5,289 nucleotides of DNA from Propionibacteriaceae bacterium (lineage in GTDB: Bacteria; Actinomycetota; Actinomycetes; Propionibacteriales; Propionibacteriaceae): NCBI GenBank assembly GCA_021323255.1, contig JAJTCL010000214.1:1-5289 (forward strand), written 5' to 3'. The first letter of the stretch is position 1, and every line of letters starts with the position of its first letter. Position numbers and translations under genes: made by a program. Shown here piece after piece: positions 1-5,289 of this stretch. The notes beneath the pieces were generated by a model. The model saw only the letters and a program-made list of their open reading frames with translations, was not told the DNA's origin and ran no database searches.

Positions 1-42
1 GAAATGCTGCCCGACCGACCATCACGTAAGGTCTCTCCATGA
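1..42 (+). CDS. Possible 3' end of an upstream gene (partial)
   Basis: The first frame is open from base 1 and ends with TGA at 40-42, so its stop overlaps the SDR start codon in an ATGA arrangement (ATG 39-41). This kind of overlap is common between translationally coupled genes. The visible tail is 13 residues ending KVSP, too short to identify. A competing reading in frame 3 ends with TAA at 27-29, leaving 9 bases before the SDR start. One of the two may be the end of a co-transcribed gene, but the sequence cannot decide between them and both could be chance. By context a hydratase or another beta-oxidation gene would fit, which is inference only. Confidence 0.3.
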   Translation, partial: EMLPDRPSRKVSP

Positions 43-785
43 GAGTTGCCATCGTCACCGGTGCGGCGCGCGGCATTGGTGCTGCCATTGCCCGTCGGCT
101 CGCCGCCGACGGTATAGCGGTTGGCGTTGTTGATCTTGATGAGCAGGGCAGTGCCCGCACCGCAAAGGAGATCATCGAAGATGGCGGCCGGGCAATTCCC
201 CTTGGCGCGGATGTCGCGGATGAGAAAGCCGCCGGTACGGCCGTGCAGCGGACTGCCGCTGAGCTTGGACCGGTCACGGTCTTGATCAACAGCGCTGGCA
301 TCATCAGAGATAACTTGATCTTCAAGATGAGTGCCAGTGACTGGGATTCAGTCATCGACGTGCATCTGCGTGGTGCTTTCCTGATGGCCCGTGCCGCCCA
401 GACCCACATGACGCAGGCTCAATGGGGTCGCATCGTCAACATTTCCTCGACTTCGGCATTGGGCAACCGAGGGCAGGCCAACTACGCCACGGCCAAGGCC
501 GGCTTGATCGGCTTCACCAAGACCCTGGCGCTGGAGCTGGGCAAGTTCGGCGTGACGGCAAACGCGATCGCGCCAGGATTCATCGAGACGGAGATGACCC
601 AGGCATCAGCGGCCCGCCAGGGCATCGATTTCGAGGACTGGAAGCTGGCAGCCGCAGGAGATATCCCGGTCGGGCGCATTGGGCAGCCAGAGGATGTCGC
701 TGCGGTCGCAAGCTTCTTATGCCGGGAGGAAGCCGGCTATGTCTCCGGCCAGGTCATCTATGTCAATGGCGGCGCCAAGGCCTAG
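39..785 (+). CDS. Short-chain dehydrogenase/reductase, FabG-like; probable 3-hydroxyacyl-CoA dehydrogenase / 3-oxoacyl reductase
   Basis: This 248-residue cytosolic protein has the usual length and layout of a classical SDR. The Rossmann dinucleotide motif TGAARGIG is at residues 7-14, NSAG (a variant of NNAG) at 84-87, catalytic Ser at 136/137, and Tyr149-x3-Lys153 within GQANYATAKAG. The APG substrate-side motif is at 178-180 and the C-terminal SGQVIYVNGG at 236-245. Asp32 at the end of beta-2 predicts NAD(H) rather than NADP(H). His109 in VHLRG stands where E. coli FabG has its tetrad Asn; the same VHL signature is known from the dehydrogenase domain of peroxisomal MFE-2 and from some mycobacterial FabG-like enzymes. 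With ligase, dehydrogenase and thiolase genes next door, oxidation of 3-hydroxyacyl-CoA in beta-oxidation is the likeliest job; a biosynthetic 3-oxoacyl-ACP reductase is the alternative. The start is supported by a TAAGG-like site at 27-31, 7 bases before ATG. One rare TTA leucine codon (Leu227) is present. Confidence 0.93.
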   Translation: MRVAIVTGAARGIGAAIARRLAADGIAVGVVDLDEQGSARTAKEIIEDGGRAIPLGADVADEKAAGTAVQRTAAELGPVTVLINSAGIIRDNLIFKMSASDWDSVIDVHLRGAFLMARAAQTHMTQAQWGRIVNISSTSALGNRGQANYATAKAGLIGFTKTLALELGKFGVTANAIAPGFIETEMTQASAARQGIDFEDWKLAAAGDIPVGRIGQPEDVAAVASFLCREEAGYVSGQVIYVNGGAKA

Positions 786-840
786 CCGACTTGTCAGAAG
801 CTAGATCGGCTATAGCTCAACTGGGTTCAGACAACTCGGC
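785..840. terminator. Imperfect inverted repeat between convergent genes, likely bidirectional terminator
   Basis: The arms GCCGACTTGTCAGAA (785-799) and TTCAGACAACTCGGC (826-840) pair at 13 of 15 positions, with single mismatches at 790/835 and 796/829. The 26-base spacer can form a small inner hairpin (GCTA 800-803 with TAGC 813-816). The repeat fits almost exactly between the SDR stop (783-785) and the ligase stop on the other strand (842-844), which is where a shared terminator is expected. Neither side has a T-tract, so it is not a textbook intrinsic terminator, although U-poor hairpins are often reported at gene ends in actinobacteria. A competing 7-bp perfect stem (783-789 with 806-812) uses part of the same arm. 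Confidence 0.6.
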
Positions 841-841
841 G

Positions 842-2650
842 CTAGTCGGAGTCGTACATGCTGTTCAGCACGTCGGCGTACTTCTCCTCCACGGCCCGAC
901 GGCGGACCTTCAGGCTCGGAGTGACCTCACCCTCCTCAACGCTCAGCTCAGATGGCAAGATCTCGAATCGCTTGATGGTCTCCCAGCGCTCGAGGGACTG
1001 GTTGGCCTCGGTGACCTGACTCTCGATCAGGTCATGAACCTCCCGGGAGCCGGCCAGTTCATCGAACGAGGAATAGCTCAGACCTTGATCTTTGGCCCAG
1101 CCCTCGATGGCTTCGGGATCGAGCGTGACCAGCGCGGAGACGTACTTGCGGCCATCGCCATGCACCAGGACCTGGCTGATGTAGGGACTGGCGACCTTCA
1201 GCACACCCTCGACCTTCTGCGGAGCGACGTACTTGCCGCCGGAGGTCTTGATCAGATCCTTCTTCCGGTCAGTGATCCGCAGATAGCCCTGCTCGTCGAG
1301 CTCGCCAATGTCCCCGGTCGCAAACCAGCCATCGATCAGCGTCTCGGCGGTGGCTTCAGGCAGGTTGTGATAGCCGCGCATGACACCTGGCCCCTTGATC
1401 AAGATTTCACCGTCATCAGCGATCTTGACCTCAGAGCCGGGGACCGGGGGCCCTACGGTGCCGAAGCGGGTGGCACGAGGGTTGTTCACGCAGGTCGCAG
1501 CGCTGGTCTCGGTGAGGCCGTAACCCTCCAGTATCAGCAGATCCGCCGCGTGGAACCACTCCTGCACTTCACGATTCAGCGCTGCGGAGCCGGACACGAA
1601 GAACCTGATCTTGCCGCCCATCCGCTCTTTGATCTTGCTGAAGACCAGCCGGTCCGCCAGCGCGGACTGCACAGAGAGGAGCCCCGAGGGTTGTTCTCCT
1701 GCCAATCGCATCGGTGACACCTTGCGGCCGACACCAAACGCCCAGTTGAAGATCTTTGCCTTGACCCCGTGTGAGGCAGTCGTCATGACCCTGGCTCGTA
1801 CCTTCTCGAAGATCCGCGGCGCTCCACACATGAAGGTCGGCTGAACCACTGCCAAGTTCTCCACGATCTTGTCGATCCGCCCATCGACCGCCGTCGTGAA
1901 GCCGATATGCAGCTGGATCGCAATCAGGGCTTTGCCGAAGACGTGGCTGAGCGGCAGCCACAGGTACTGCAGGTCATCCGGATAGATGATGTCGTATGCC
2001 TCGATCGCCGCGCCCTCGTAGGTCCAGCAATCCTGCACCAGGCGCACGCCTTTGGGTCGCCCCGTCGTGCCGGAGGTGTAGATGAGGGTCGCCAAGTCTT
2101 CCGGGCCGATTGTTGCGATCACATCATCAACCGCTGTCGGATTGGCCTCGAGGTATTCGCGTCCCAACTTCTCCAGGTCGGCCAGGGTCATGACCTTGTC
2201 GTGGTCAACCTTGCCGTCCAGTTGCACGATCGCGATCAACTGCGGCACCTCGCCGAGATGATCAAGAACTTTGCTCACCTGAAGATCGTCTTCGGCGAAG
2301 ATCACTTTGGATTGGGAGTCATGAAGGATGTAGCCGACATCCTCATGTTGGGTCGACGGGTAGACCGTCGTTGTCGCGCCCGCCGCACACATGATCGCCA
2401 GGTCAGCCAGGATCCACTCCATCCTGGTGTTCGACGCGATGGCCACCCGGTCTTCACGCTCGATGCCCAGGGCGAGCAGGCCAGCAGCTAGCTGGAACGC
2501 CTTGTCTTTGGTCTCCGTCCAGCTCAGCGCAACCCAACGGTCGCCTTCGAGGTAGCGGAATGCTTCCTTCGTGGATGAGGCCTTGGCCTGGTTCACCAGC
2601 AGGGCGCCCACCGAATCCGGCCGCGCCGCCAGCAATGTTGTCTCGGTCAC
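842..2650 (-). CDS. Long-chain fatty-acid--CoA ligase (AMP-forming acyl-CoA synthetase, FadD15-like)
   Basis: From the chosen GTG start the product is 602 residues, matching the roughly 600-residue class of FadD15-type ligases. It activates a carboxylic acid through an acyl-adenylate and transfers it to CoA in the cytosol. Visible adenylation-superfamily motifs, in order: P-loop YTSGTTGRPKG at 191-201, LPLSHVFGK at 232-240, EGYGLTETSA at 375-384, GWFATGD at 441-447, DRKKDLIKTSGGKYVAP at 461-477 around the domain hinge, and a C-terminal TPSLKVRR stretch with candidate catalytic Lys581. The reading frame stays open upstream to an ATG at 2833, but that would overlap the thiolase by about 95 bases and add a low-complexity Arg/Ser/Ala-rich head unlike the family. 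The GTG at 2650 gives a normal N-terminus (xTETTLLAARPDSVGALL). TTG at 2689 is an alternative with a purine-rich site placed too close. It is the third gene of the minus-strand cluster, 88 bases after the thiolase. Chain-length specificity cannot be read from the sequence. Confidence 0.95.
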   Translation of the reverse strand: MTETTLLAARPDSVGALLVNQAKASSTKEAFRYLEGDRWVALSWTETKDKAFQLAAGLLALGIEREDRVAIASNTRMEWILADLAIMCAAGATTTVYPSTQHEDVGYILHDSQSKVIFAEDDLQVSKVLDHLGEVPQLIAIVQLDGKVDHDKVMTLADLEKLGREYLEANPTAVDDVIATIGPEDLATLIYTSGTTGRPKGVRLVQDCWTYEGAAIEAYDIIYPDDLQYLWLPLSHVFGKALIAIQLHIGFTTAVDGRIDKIVENLAVVQPTFMCGAPRIFEKVRARVMTTASHGVKAKIFNWAFGVGRKVSPMRLAGEQPSGLLSVQSALADRLVFSKIKERMGGKIRFFVSGSAALNREVQEWFHAADLLILEGYGLTETSAATCVNNPRATRFGTVGPPVPGSEVKIADDGEILIKGPGVMRGYHNLPEATAETLIDGWFATGDIGELDEQGYLRITDRKKDLIKTSGGKYVAPQKVEGVLKVASPYISQVLVHGDGRKYVSALVTLDPEAIEGWAKDQGLSYSSFDELAGSREVHDLIESQVTEANQSLERWETIKRFEILPSELSVEEGEVTPSLKVRRRAVEEKYADVLNSMYDSD

Positions 2651-2662
2651 ATTCGAAGGGTA
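2651..2662 (-). promoter_or_regulatory. Candidate -10 box for a leaderless ligase transcript
   Basis: On the minus strand TACCCT (2662 to 2657) fits the actinobacterial TANNNT -10 consensus and is followed by exactly six bases before the GTG at 2650. That places the expected transcription start on the G of GTG, as in leaderless mRNAs, which are frequent in this phylum. No Shine-Dalgarno sequence lies at a proper distance from this GTG, which agrees with leaderless initiation. No good -35 is visible at 17 bases; the nearest candidate, TTGCCG, is 21 bases away. A match this short can be chance. Confidence 0.35.
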
Positions 2663-2738
2663 GCTGAGTTTGATTGCTCCGCTCGGCAAGCCTCCCTCTG
2701 CGCGGTGATGGCCTTCCTCCGCCCCTTGTCGCCCGCGG

Positions 2739-3986
2739 CTAGACGAGTCTCTCCAAGATGATGGCCATGCCCTGGCCGCCGCCGACGCACATCGTCTCCA
2801 GGCCGAACTGCACATCTCGAACGCGCATCGCATTTAACAATGTGGTCATGATCCGCGCGCCGGTGCAGCCGAACGGATGACCGAGCGCGATCGCTCCGCC
2901 ATGCACGTTGAGCCGCTCCAGATCGATACCGAGATCCCGGGCTGACGCGATCACTTGGACCGCGAACGCTTCATTGATCTCCACCAGATCGATGTCGTCG
3001 ATTTTCATCCCGGCGCTGGTCAAGGCCCGGCGGCTGGCCTCAACCGGTCCCAGTCCCATGATCTCGGGGCTGAGAGCGCTGACGCCTGTTGCAACGATGC
3101 GGGCCAGCGGCGTCAAGCCCAGCTCAGCCGCCCGCCGATCGCTCATGATCACCACTGCGGCCGCCCCGTCGTTCAAGGGACAGCAGTTTCCTGCAGTGAC
3201 TGTGCCGTCGGGGCGGAAGACGGGCTTCAGAGCGGAGACGGACTCGATTGTGGCGCCTGGCCGAGGGCCGTCGTCAGTACTTACCACGGTGCCGTCAGGC
3301 AGCGTCACGGGCACGATCTCGGCGTCGAAGATCTGGTTCGCGATTGCCTTCTCGGCAAGGTTTTGGGAACGTACGCCGAACTCGTCCTGCTCGGCGCGGG
3401 AGATGCCGCGTACGGTGGCGACGTTCTCCGCGGTCTGGCCCATCGCAATGTAGATGTCGGGCAGCGATCCGTCCTCGCGCGGGTCATGCCACGTCTCATT
3501 GCTTGCCGCCGTGGCCAGGCTGCGCTGCTCGGCGGCGGCAAAGACCGGATTATGGGTGTCGACAGGGTCGACACCGGCGGAACTGAAACCGCGATAGCGC
3601 GAGACGCACTCCACCCCGGCCGAAACGAAGGCATGACCCTCACCCGCCTTGATGGCGTGAAAGGCCATCCGGGCGGTCTGCACACTGGAGGCGCAGAAGC
3701 GATTGATGGTGGCAGCTGGAACGTTGTCCAGCCCAAGCTGCACCGCGATCCGGCGCGCCACATTGCCACCCTGCTCATCCCGCGGCTCGGCGCAACCGAC
3801 ATAGATGTCGTCAAGCGTGCTCGGGTCACAGCCCTCGAGCCTGGCCAGCGCTGCGCTGATCACTCCGGCTGCAAGATCATCTGGGCGCATCTGGATGAGC
3901 GATCCCTTGGCGGCGCGCCCGATCGGCGTACGAGCCGCAGAGACGATGACGGCTTGGGGACCTTCGGCATCGGCGTGCGCCATCAT
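2739..3986 (-). CDS. Acetyl-CoA acyltransferase (degradative thiolase, FadA-like)
   Basis: The 415-residue product catalyses CoA-dependent cleavage of 3-ketoacyl-CoA to acetyl-CoA and a shortened acyl-CoA, the last step of beta-oxidation. The nucleophilic cysteine is Cys98 in NRFCASS. The NEAFA motif is at 338-342, the thiolase signature with catalytic His370 at 360-376 (from NVHGG to GCTG), and the second catalytic cysteine is Cys400 in CVGGGQG. GNCCPLNDGAAA at 267-278 is the usual conserved thiolase loop. Length just above 400 fits degradative rather than shorter biosynthetic thiolases, but family members run in both directions. ATG at 3986 is chosen because it follows the dehydrogenase stop by 2 bases and has GGGA 8 bases upstream. 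ATG at 3983 would shorten it by one residue, and GTG at 3992 would overlap the dehydrogenase stop as GTGA. The frame is open further upstream to 4169, but that part lies within the dehydrogenase gene and is not thiolase-like. Confidence 0.96.
   Translation of the reverse strand: MMAHADAEGPQAVIVSAARTPIGRAAKGSLIQMRPDDLAAGVISAALARLEGCDPSTLDDIYVGCAEPRDEQGGNVARRIAVQLGLDNVPAATINRFCASSVQTARMAFHAIKAGEGHAFVSAGVECVSRYRGFSSAGVDPVDTHNPVFAAAEQRSLATAASNETWHDPREDGSLPDIYIAMGQTAENVATVRGISRAEQDEFGVRSQNLAEKAIANQIFDAEIVPVTLPDGTVVSTDDGPRPGATIESVSALKPVFRPDGTVTAGNCCPLNDGAAAVVIMSDRRAAELGLTPLARIVATGVSALSPEIMGLGPVEASRRALTSAGMKIDDIDLVEINEAFAVQVIASARDLGIDLERLNVHGGAIALGHPFGCTGARIMTTLLNAMRVRDVQFGLETMCVGGGQGMAIILERLV
3555..3575. 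repeat. Perfect 9-bp inverted repeat inside the thiolase gene
   Basis: GGTGTCGAC (3555-3563) and GTCGACACC (3567-3575) are exact reverse complements separated by three bases, giving a 21-bp near-palindrome that contains two GTCGAC hexamers. On the coding strand it encodes the GVDPVDT segment (thiolase residues 138-144), so the symmetry partly follows from the repeated Val-Asp codons. A regulatory role is not supported by anything else around it. Confidence 0.5.
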
Positions 3987-3988
3987 GA

Positions 3989-5134
3989 TCACAATCCCAG
4001 GTCCCGGCCGATGAGCTCTTTCATGATCTCGTTCGAACCTGCCCAGATCTTGGAGGCCCGTGCGTCGGCCCACGCGCGGGCGACCCGGTATTCGTTCATG
4101 TAGCCGTAACCACCCCACAGCTGGACACAGGCGTCGAGGATGTCGTTCTGCGCCTGTGCCGACCACCACTTCGCCTTGGCCGCATCAACAGCCGTCAGCT
4201 TGCCATGCACTGCCTCCATCACACACTGATCGACGAAGGCCTGGGTGACCTCGGCACGAGTCTGCAGCTCGGCGAGAGTGAACTTGTTGGCCTGGAAGGA
4301 ACCGATCGCGGTGCCGAATGCCTTGCGTTCTTTCGCATAGACCAGAGTCTCGTCGAGGATCTGCCGGGCGTGAGAGATGTTGTTCACCGCTGAGCCAATC
4401 CGCTCAGCCACCAGCCGCTGCATCATGTAGATGAAGCCCTGGTCGATCTCGCCGATCACGTTCGCCGCTGGAACTCTGACATCACCGAAGAACAACTCGG
4501 AGAGGTCTGACTCCGGTTGACCGACCTTGTCCAGCTTCCGCCCACGTTCGAAACCAGGCATGCTGGCCTCGACCGCAAATAAGGTGATGCCCTTCGCACC
4601 CTTCTCCGGACTCGTTCGGGCCGCGACCAGCACAAAGTCGGCGCTGGCGCCATTGGTGATGAAGGTCTTCGAACCGTTCAAGATCCAGTCCTCGCCGTCG
4701 CGGACCGCTCTGGTCTTCAAGGCAGCAAGATCAGAACCGCCGGAAGCTTCGGTCATAGCGAGCGCGGTGATCAACTCGCCGGTGCAGAACCCTGGCAGCC
4801 AGCGCTGCTTCTGCTCTTCGGTGCACAAGTCGACCAGATAGGGCGCGATGCAGTTGGTGTGGATACCGACACACGAGGGGTAGGAGAACGCCAGCCGGGA
4901 CAGCTCCTCGGCCAAGATCAGCGAGAACCGCAGATCGTCGACGCCGGCACCACCGTACTCCGCAGGGATGTTGAGCCCCAAGAAGCCTTGCTTGCCTAGC
5001 TCGAGCCACACCTCGCGGCCGAACTCGTGGCTGGCGATGTGCTTTTCATGATGGGGCCGCAGGGTCCGATCGACAAACCTCCGACAGCTTTCCCGAAACG
5101 CGTCGTGGTCCTCGTCGAAGATGGTTCGCCTCAT
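3989..5134 (-). CDS. Acyl-CoA dehydrogenase (FadE-like, LCAD/isovaleryl-type active site)
   Basis: This 381-residue flavoprotein is full length for the family and would oxidise acyl-CoA to trans-2-enoyl-CoA, passing electrons from FAD to electron-transfer flavoprotein. The N-terminal helical domain covers about residues 1-120. The first family signature, AMTEASGGSDLAA, is at 126-138, followed by KTFITNG at 156-162 in the beta domain. RKAFG is at 270-274 and the second signature, from Gln338 to Asp357 (WGGYGYMNEY at its core), lies in the C-terminal helical domain. The MCAD/SCAD-type catalytic Glu is absent: the segment reads IWAGSNEI (363-370), with Ala365 at that place. Glu244 in AERIG aligns instead with the catalytic Glu of long-chain and isovaleryl-CoA dehydrogenases. 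The ATG start at 5134 has GGAGG four bases upstream. It is the first gene of the cluster and is closely coupled to the thiolase. The substrate (long-chain, branched or other acyl-CoA) is undetermined. Confidence 0.96.
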   Translation of the reverse strand: MRRTIFDEDHDAFRESCRRFVDRTLRPHHEKHIASHEFGREVWLELGKQGFLGLNIPAEYGGAGVDDLRFSLILAEELSRLAFSYPSCVGIHTNCIAPYLVDLCTEEQKQRWLPGFCTGELITALAMTEASGGSDLAALKTRAVRDGEDWILNGSKTFITNGASADFVLVAARTSPEKGAKGITLFAVEASMPGFERGRKLDKVGQPESDLSELFFGDVRVPAANVIGEIDQGFIYMMQRLVAERIGSAVNNISHARQILDETLVYAKERKAFGTAIGSFQANKFTLAELQTRAEVTQAFVDQCVMEAVHGKLTAVDAAKAKWWSAQAQNDILDACVQLWGGYGYMNEYRVARAWADARASKIWAGSNEIMKELIGRDLGL

Positions 5135-5138
5135 CGCG

Positions 5139-5143
5139 CCTCC
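5139..5143 (-). promoter_or_regulatory. Ribosome binding site of the acyl-CoA dehydrogenase gene
   Basis: The minus strand reads GGAGG followed by CGCG and ATG, a strong Shine-Dalgarno core with a short four-base spacer. It fixes the dehydrogenase start at 5134 and is the clearest ribosome binding site in the window. Confidence 0.7.
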
Positions 5144-5155
5144 ACGGAAAGAAAC

Positions 5156-5179
5156 TGAAGTTACTCACCAGTAAGCTCA
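5156..5179. promoter_or_regulatory. Palindromic operator, TetR-family-like
   Basis: TTACT (5161-5165), CACC, AGTAA (5170-5174) form a perfect 5-bp-armed palindrome with a four-base centre. It extends outward through two mismatched positions per side to TGA (5156-5158) and TCA (5177-5179), so 8 of 10 arm positions match over 24 bp. It lies 22 to 45 bases before the dehydrogenase ATG and covers the transcription start predicted from the TATAGT box, a typical place for a repressor. Size and symmetry suit TetR-family regulators, which often control acyl-CoA genes and respond to acyl-CoA. The actual regulator is not in the window, so this assignment is inference. Confidence 0.5.
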
Positions 5180-5184
5180 ACTCG

Positions 5185-5190
5185 ACTATA
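5185..5190 (-). promoter_or_regulatory. Candidate -10 box of the beta-oxidation operon
   Basis: TATAGT on the minus strand (5190 to 5185) is close to the TATAAT consensus and is among the few AT-rich hexamers in the region. The start of transcription would fall near 5178, giving a leader of about 43 bases before the dehydrogenase ATG. No convincing -35 is seen: the sequence 17 bases upstream is CGTGAG, and TTGCCC lies too far away, at 22 bases. The promoter may depend on an activator or be of the -35-poor type common in actinobacteria. Confidence 0.4.
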
Positions 5191-5208
5191 TGCGATCCGG
5201 GGGGAAGC

Positions 5209-5289
5209 TCACGGGCAACCGCCCGCCGCGACCATACTCACCTTCGCGGCACTACGATCAAACGCGATCATGCTGTCGAAGACCGTCGC
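5209..5289 (-). CDS. Possible 3' end of a further minus-strand gene (partial)
   Basis: Only one of the three minus-strand frames is open from the right edge. It encodes 26 residues, beginning ATVFDSMIAFD, and stops with TGA at 5211-5209, upstream of the dehydrogenase promoter. Most of its third codon positions are G or C, as expected for a gene in this genome. The stretch is too short to recognise a family. Competing readings exist: two plus-strand frames are also open here, and an ATG at 5270 could begin a divergent gene, though without a visible ribosome binding site. Treat as a weak call. Confidence 0.25.
   Translation of the reverse strand, partial: ATVFDSMIAFDRSAAKVSMVAAGGCP

Noticed and set aside
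422..1717. A 431-codon plus-strand open frame running through the SDR end, the intergenic gap and antisense to the ligase
   Set aside because: It overlaps the SDR in another frame and the ligase on the opposite strand, shows no recognisable domain, and is the usual antisense openness of high-GC coding DNA.
2651..2833. Extended ligase N-terminus from ATG at 2833
   Set aside because: It would overlap the thiolase 3' end by about 95 bases and add a Ser/Arg/Ala-rich segment absent from the ligase family, so the open frame there is a shadow of the thiolase.
2955..4103. A 382-codon plus-strand open frame antisense to the thiolase
   Set aside because: It lies opposite a thiolase with all catalytic motifs intact, its product resembles no family, and it has no convincing ribosome binding site.
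3987..4169. Extended thiolase N-terminus from the ATG at 4169
   Set aside because: It overlaps the conserved C-terminal signature region of the dehydrogenase, and thiolase homology begins only near QAVIVSAARTPIG, just after the 3986 start.
5260..5289. Divergent gene starting at ATG 5270, possibly the TetR regulator of the operator
   Set aside because: Only about seven codons are in the window, there is no Shine-Dalgarno sequence or well-placed -10, and the opposite strand is also open, so it cannot be supported.
1..5289. Novel defence system, mobile element, CRISPR or RNA gene
   Set aside because: Nearly all bases are accounted for by four intact metabolic genes of well-known families. No arrays, transposase motifs, tRNA-like folds or attachment-site repeats were seen.

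Overview
The window carries a compact fatty-acyl (or similar acyl-CoA) beta-oxidation cluster from what looks like a high-GC actinomycete. The evidence for Actinomycetota is indirect: GC is around 60% by eye, and the acyl-CoA dehydrogenase, thiolase and acyl-CoA ligase all read like mycobacterial/nocardioform FadE, FadA and FadD15-type proteins. Genus cannot be named from this sequence alone. No rRNA, tRNA, CRISPR array, insertion sequence or phage gene was seen.

Layout. On the + strand at the left edge, an upstream reading frame appears to end across the start of a short-chain dehydrogenase/reductase gene (39-785). Then comes a 56-bp convergent intergenic region almost entirely occupied by an imperfect 15-bp-armed inverted repeat, probably a bidirectional terminator (785-840). 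The rest of the window is a minus-strand operon, read from right to left: acyl-CoA dehydrogenase (5134-3989), thiolase (start about 3986, end 2739) and long-chain acyl-CoA synthetase (start about 2650, end 842). The dehydrogenase and thiolase genes are only 2 bp apart, or overlap if a GTG start is used. The thiolase and ligase genes are separated by about 88 bp, where the ligase may have its own leaderless promoter. In front of the dehydrogenase lie a good ribosome binding site, a TATAGT -10-like box and a TTACT-N4-AGTAA palindrome that resembles a TetR-family operator and overlaps the predicted transcription start. The last about 80 bases may hold the end of another minus-strand gene, but this is weak.

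How the genes fit together. The ligase would activate a free acid to its CoA ester, the dehydrogenase would introduce the 2,3 double bond, the SDR would oxidise the 3-hydroxyacyl-CoA, and the thiolase would cleave the 3-ketoacyl-CoA. Only the enoyl-CoA hydratase is missing, and it may lie just outside the window, possibly in the truncated gene before the SDR. The SDR has features (Asp at the end of beta-2, His in place of the usual tetrad Asn) that fit an NAD-dependent, catabolic (3R)-hydroxyacyl-CoA dehydrogenase better than a biosynthetic FabG. The window looks like ordinary metabolism. I found no convincing sign of an undescribed system; the points most worth checking are the operator, the ligase start and the SDR assignment.
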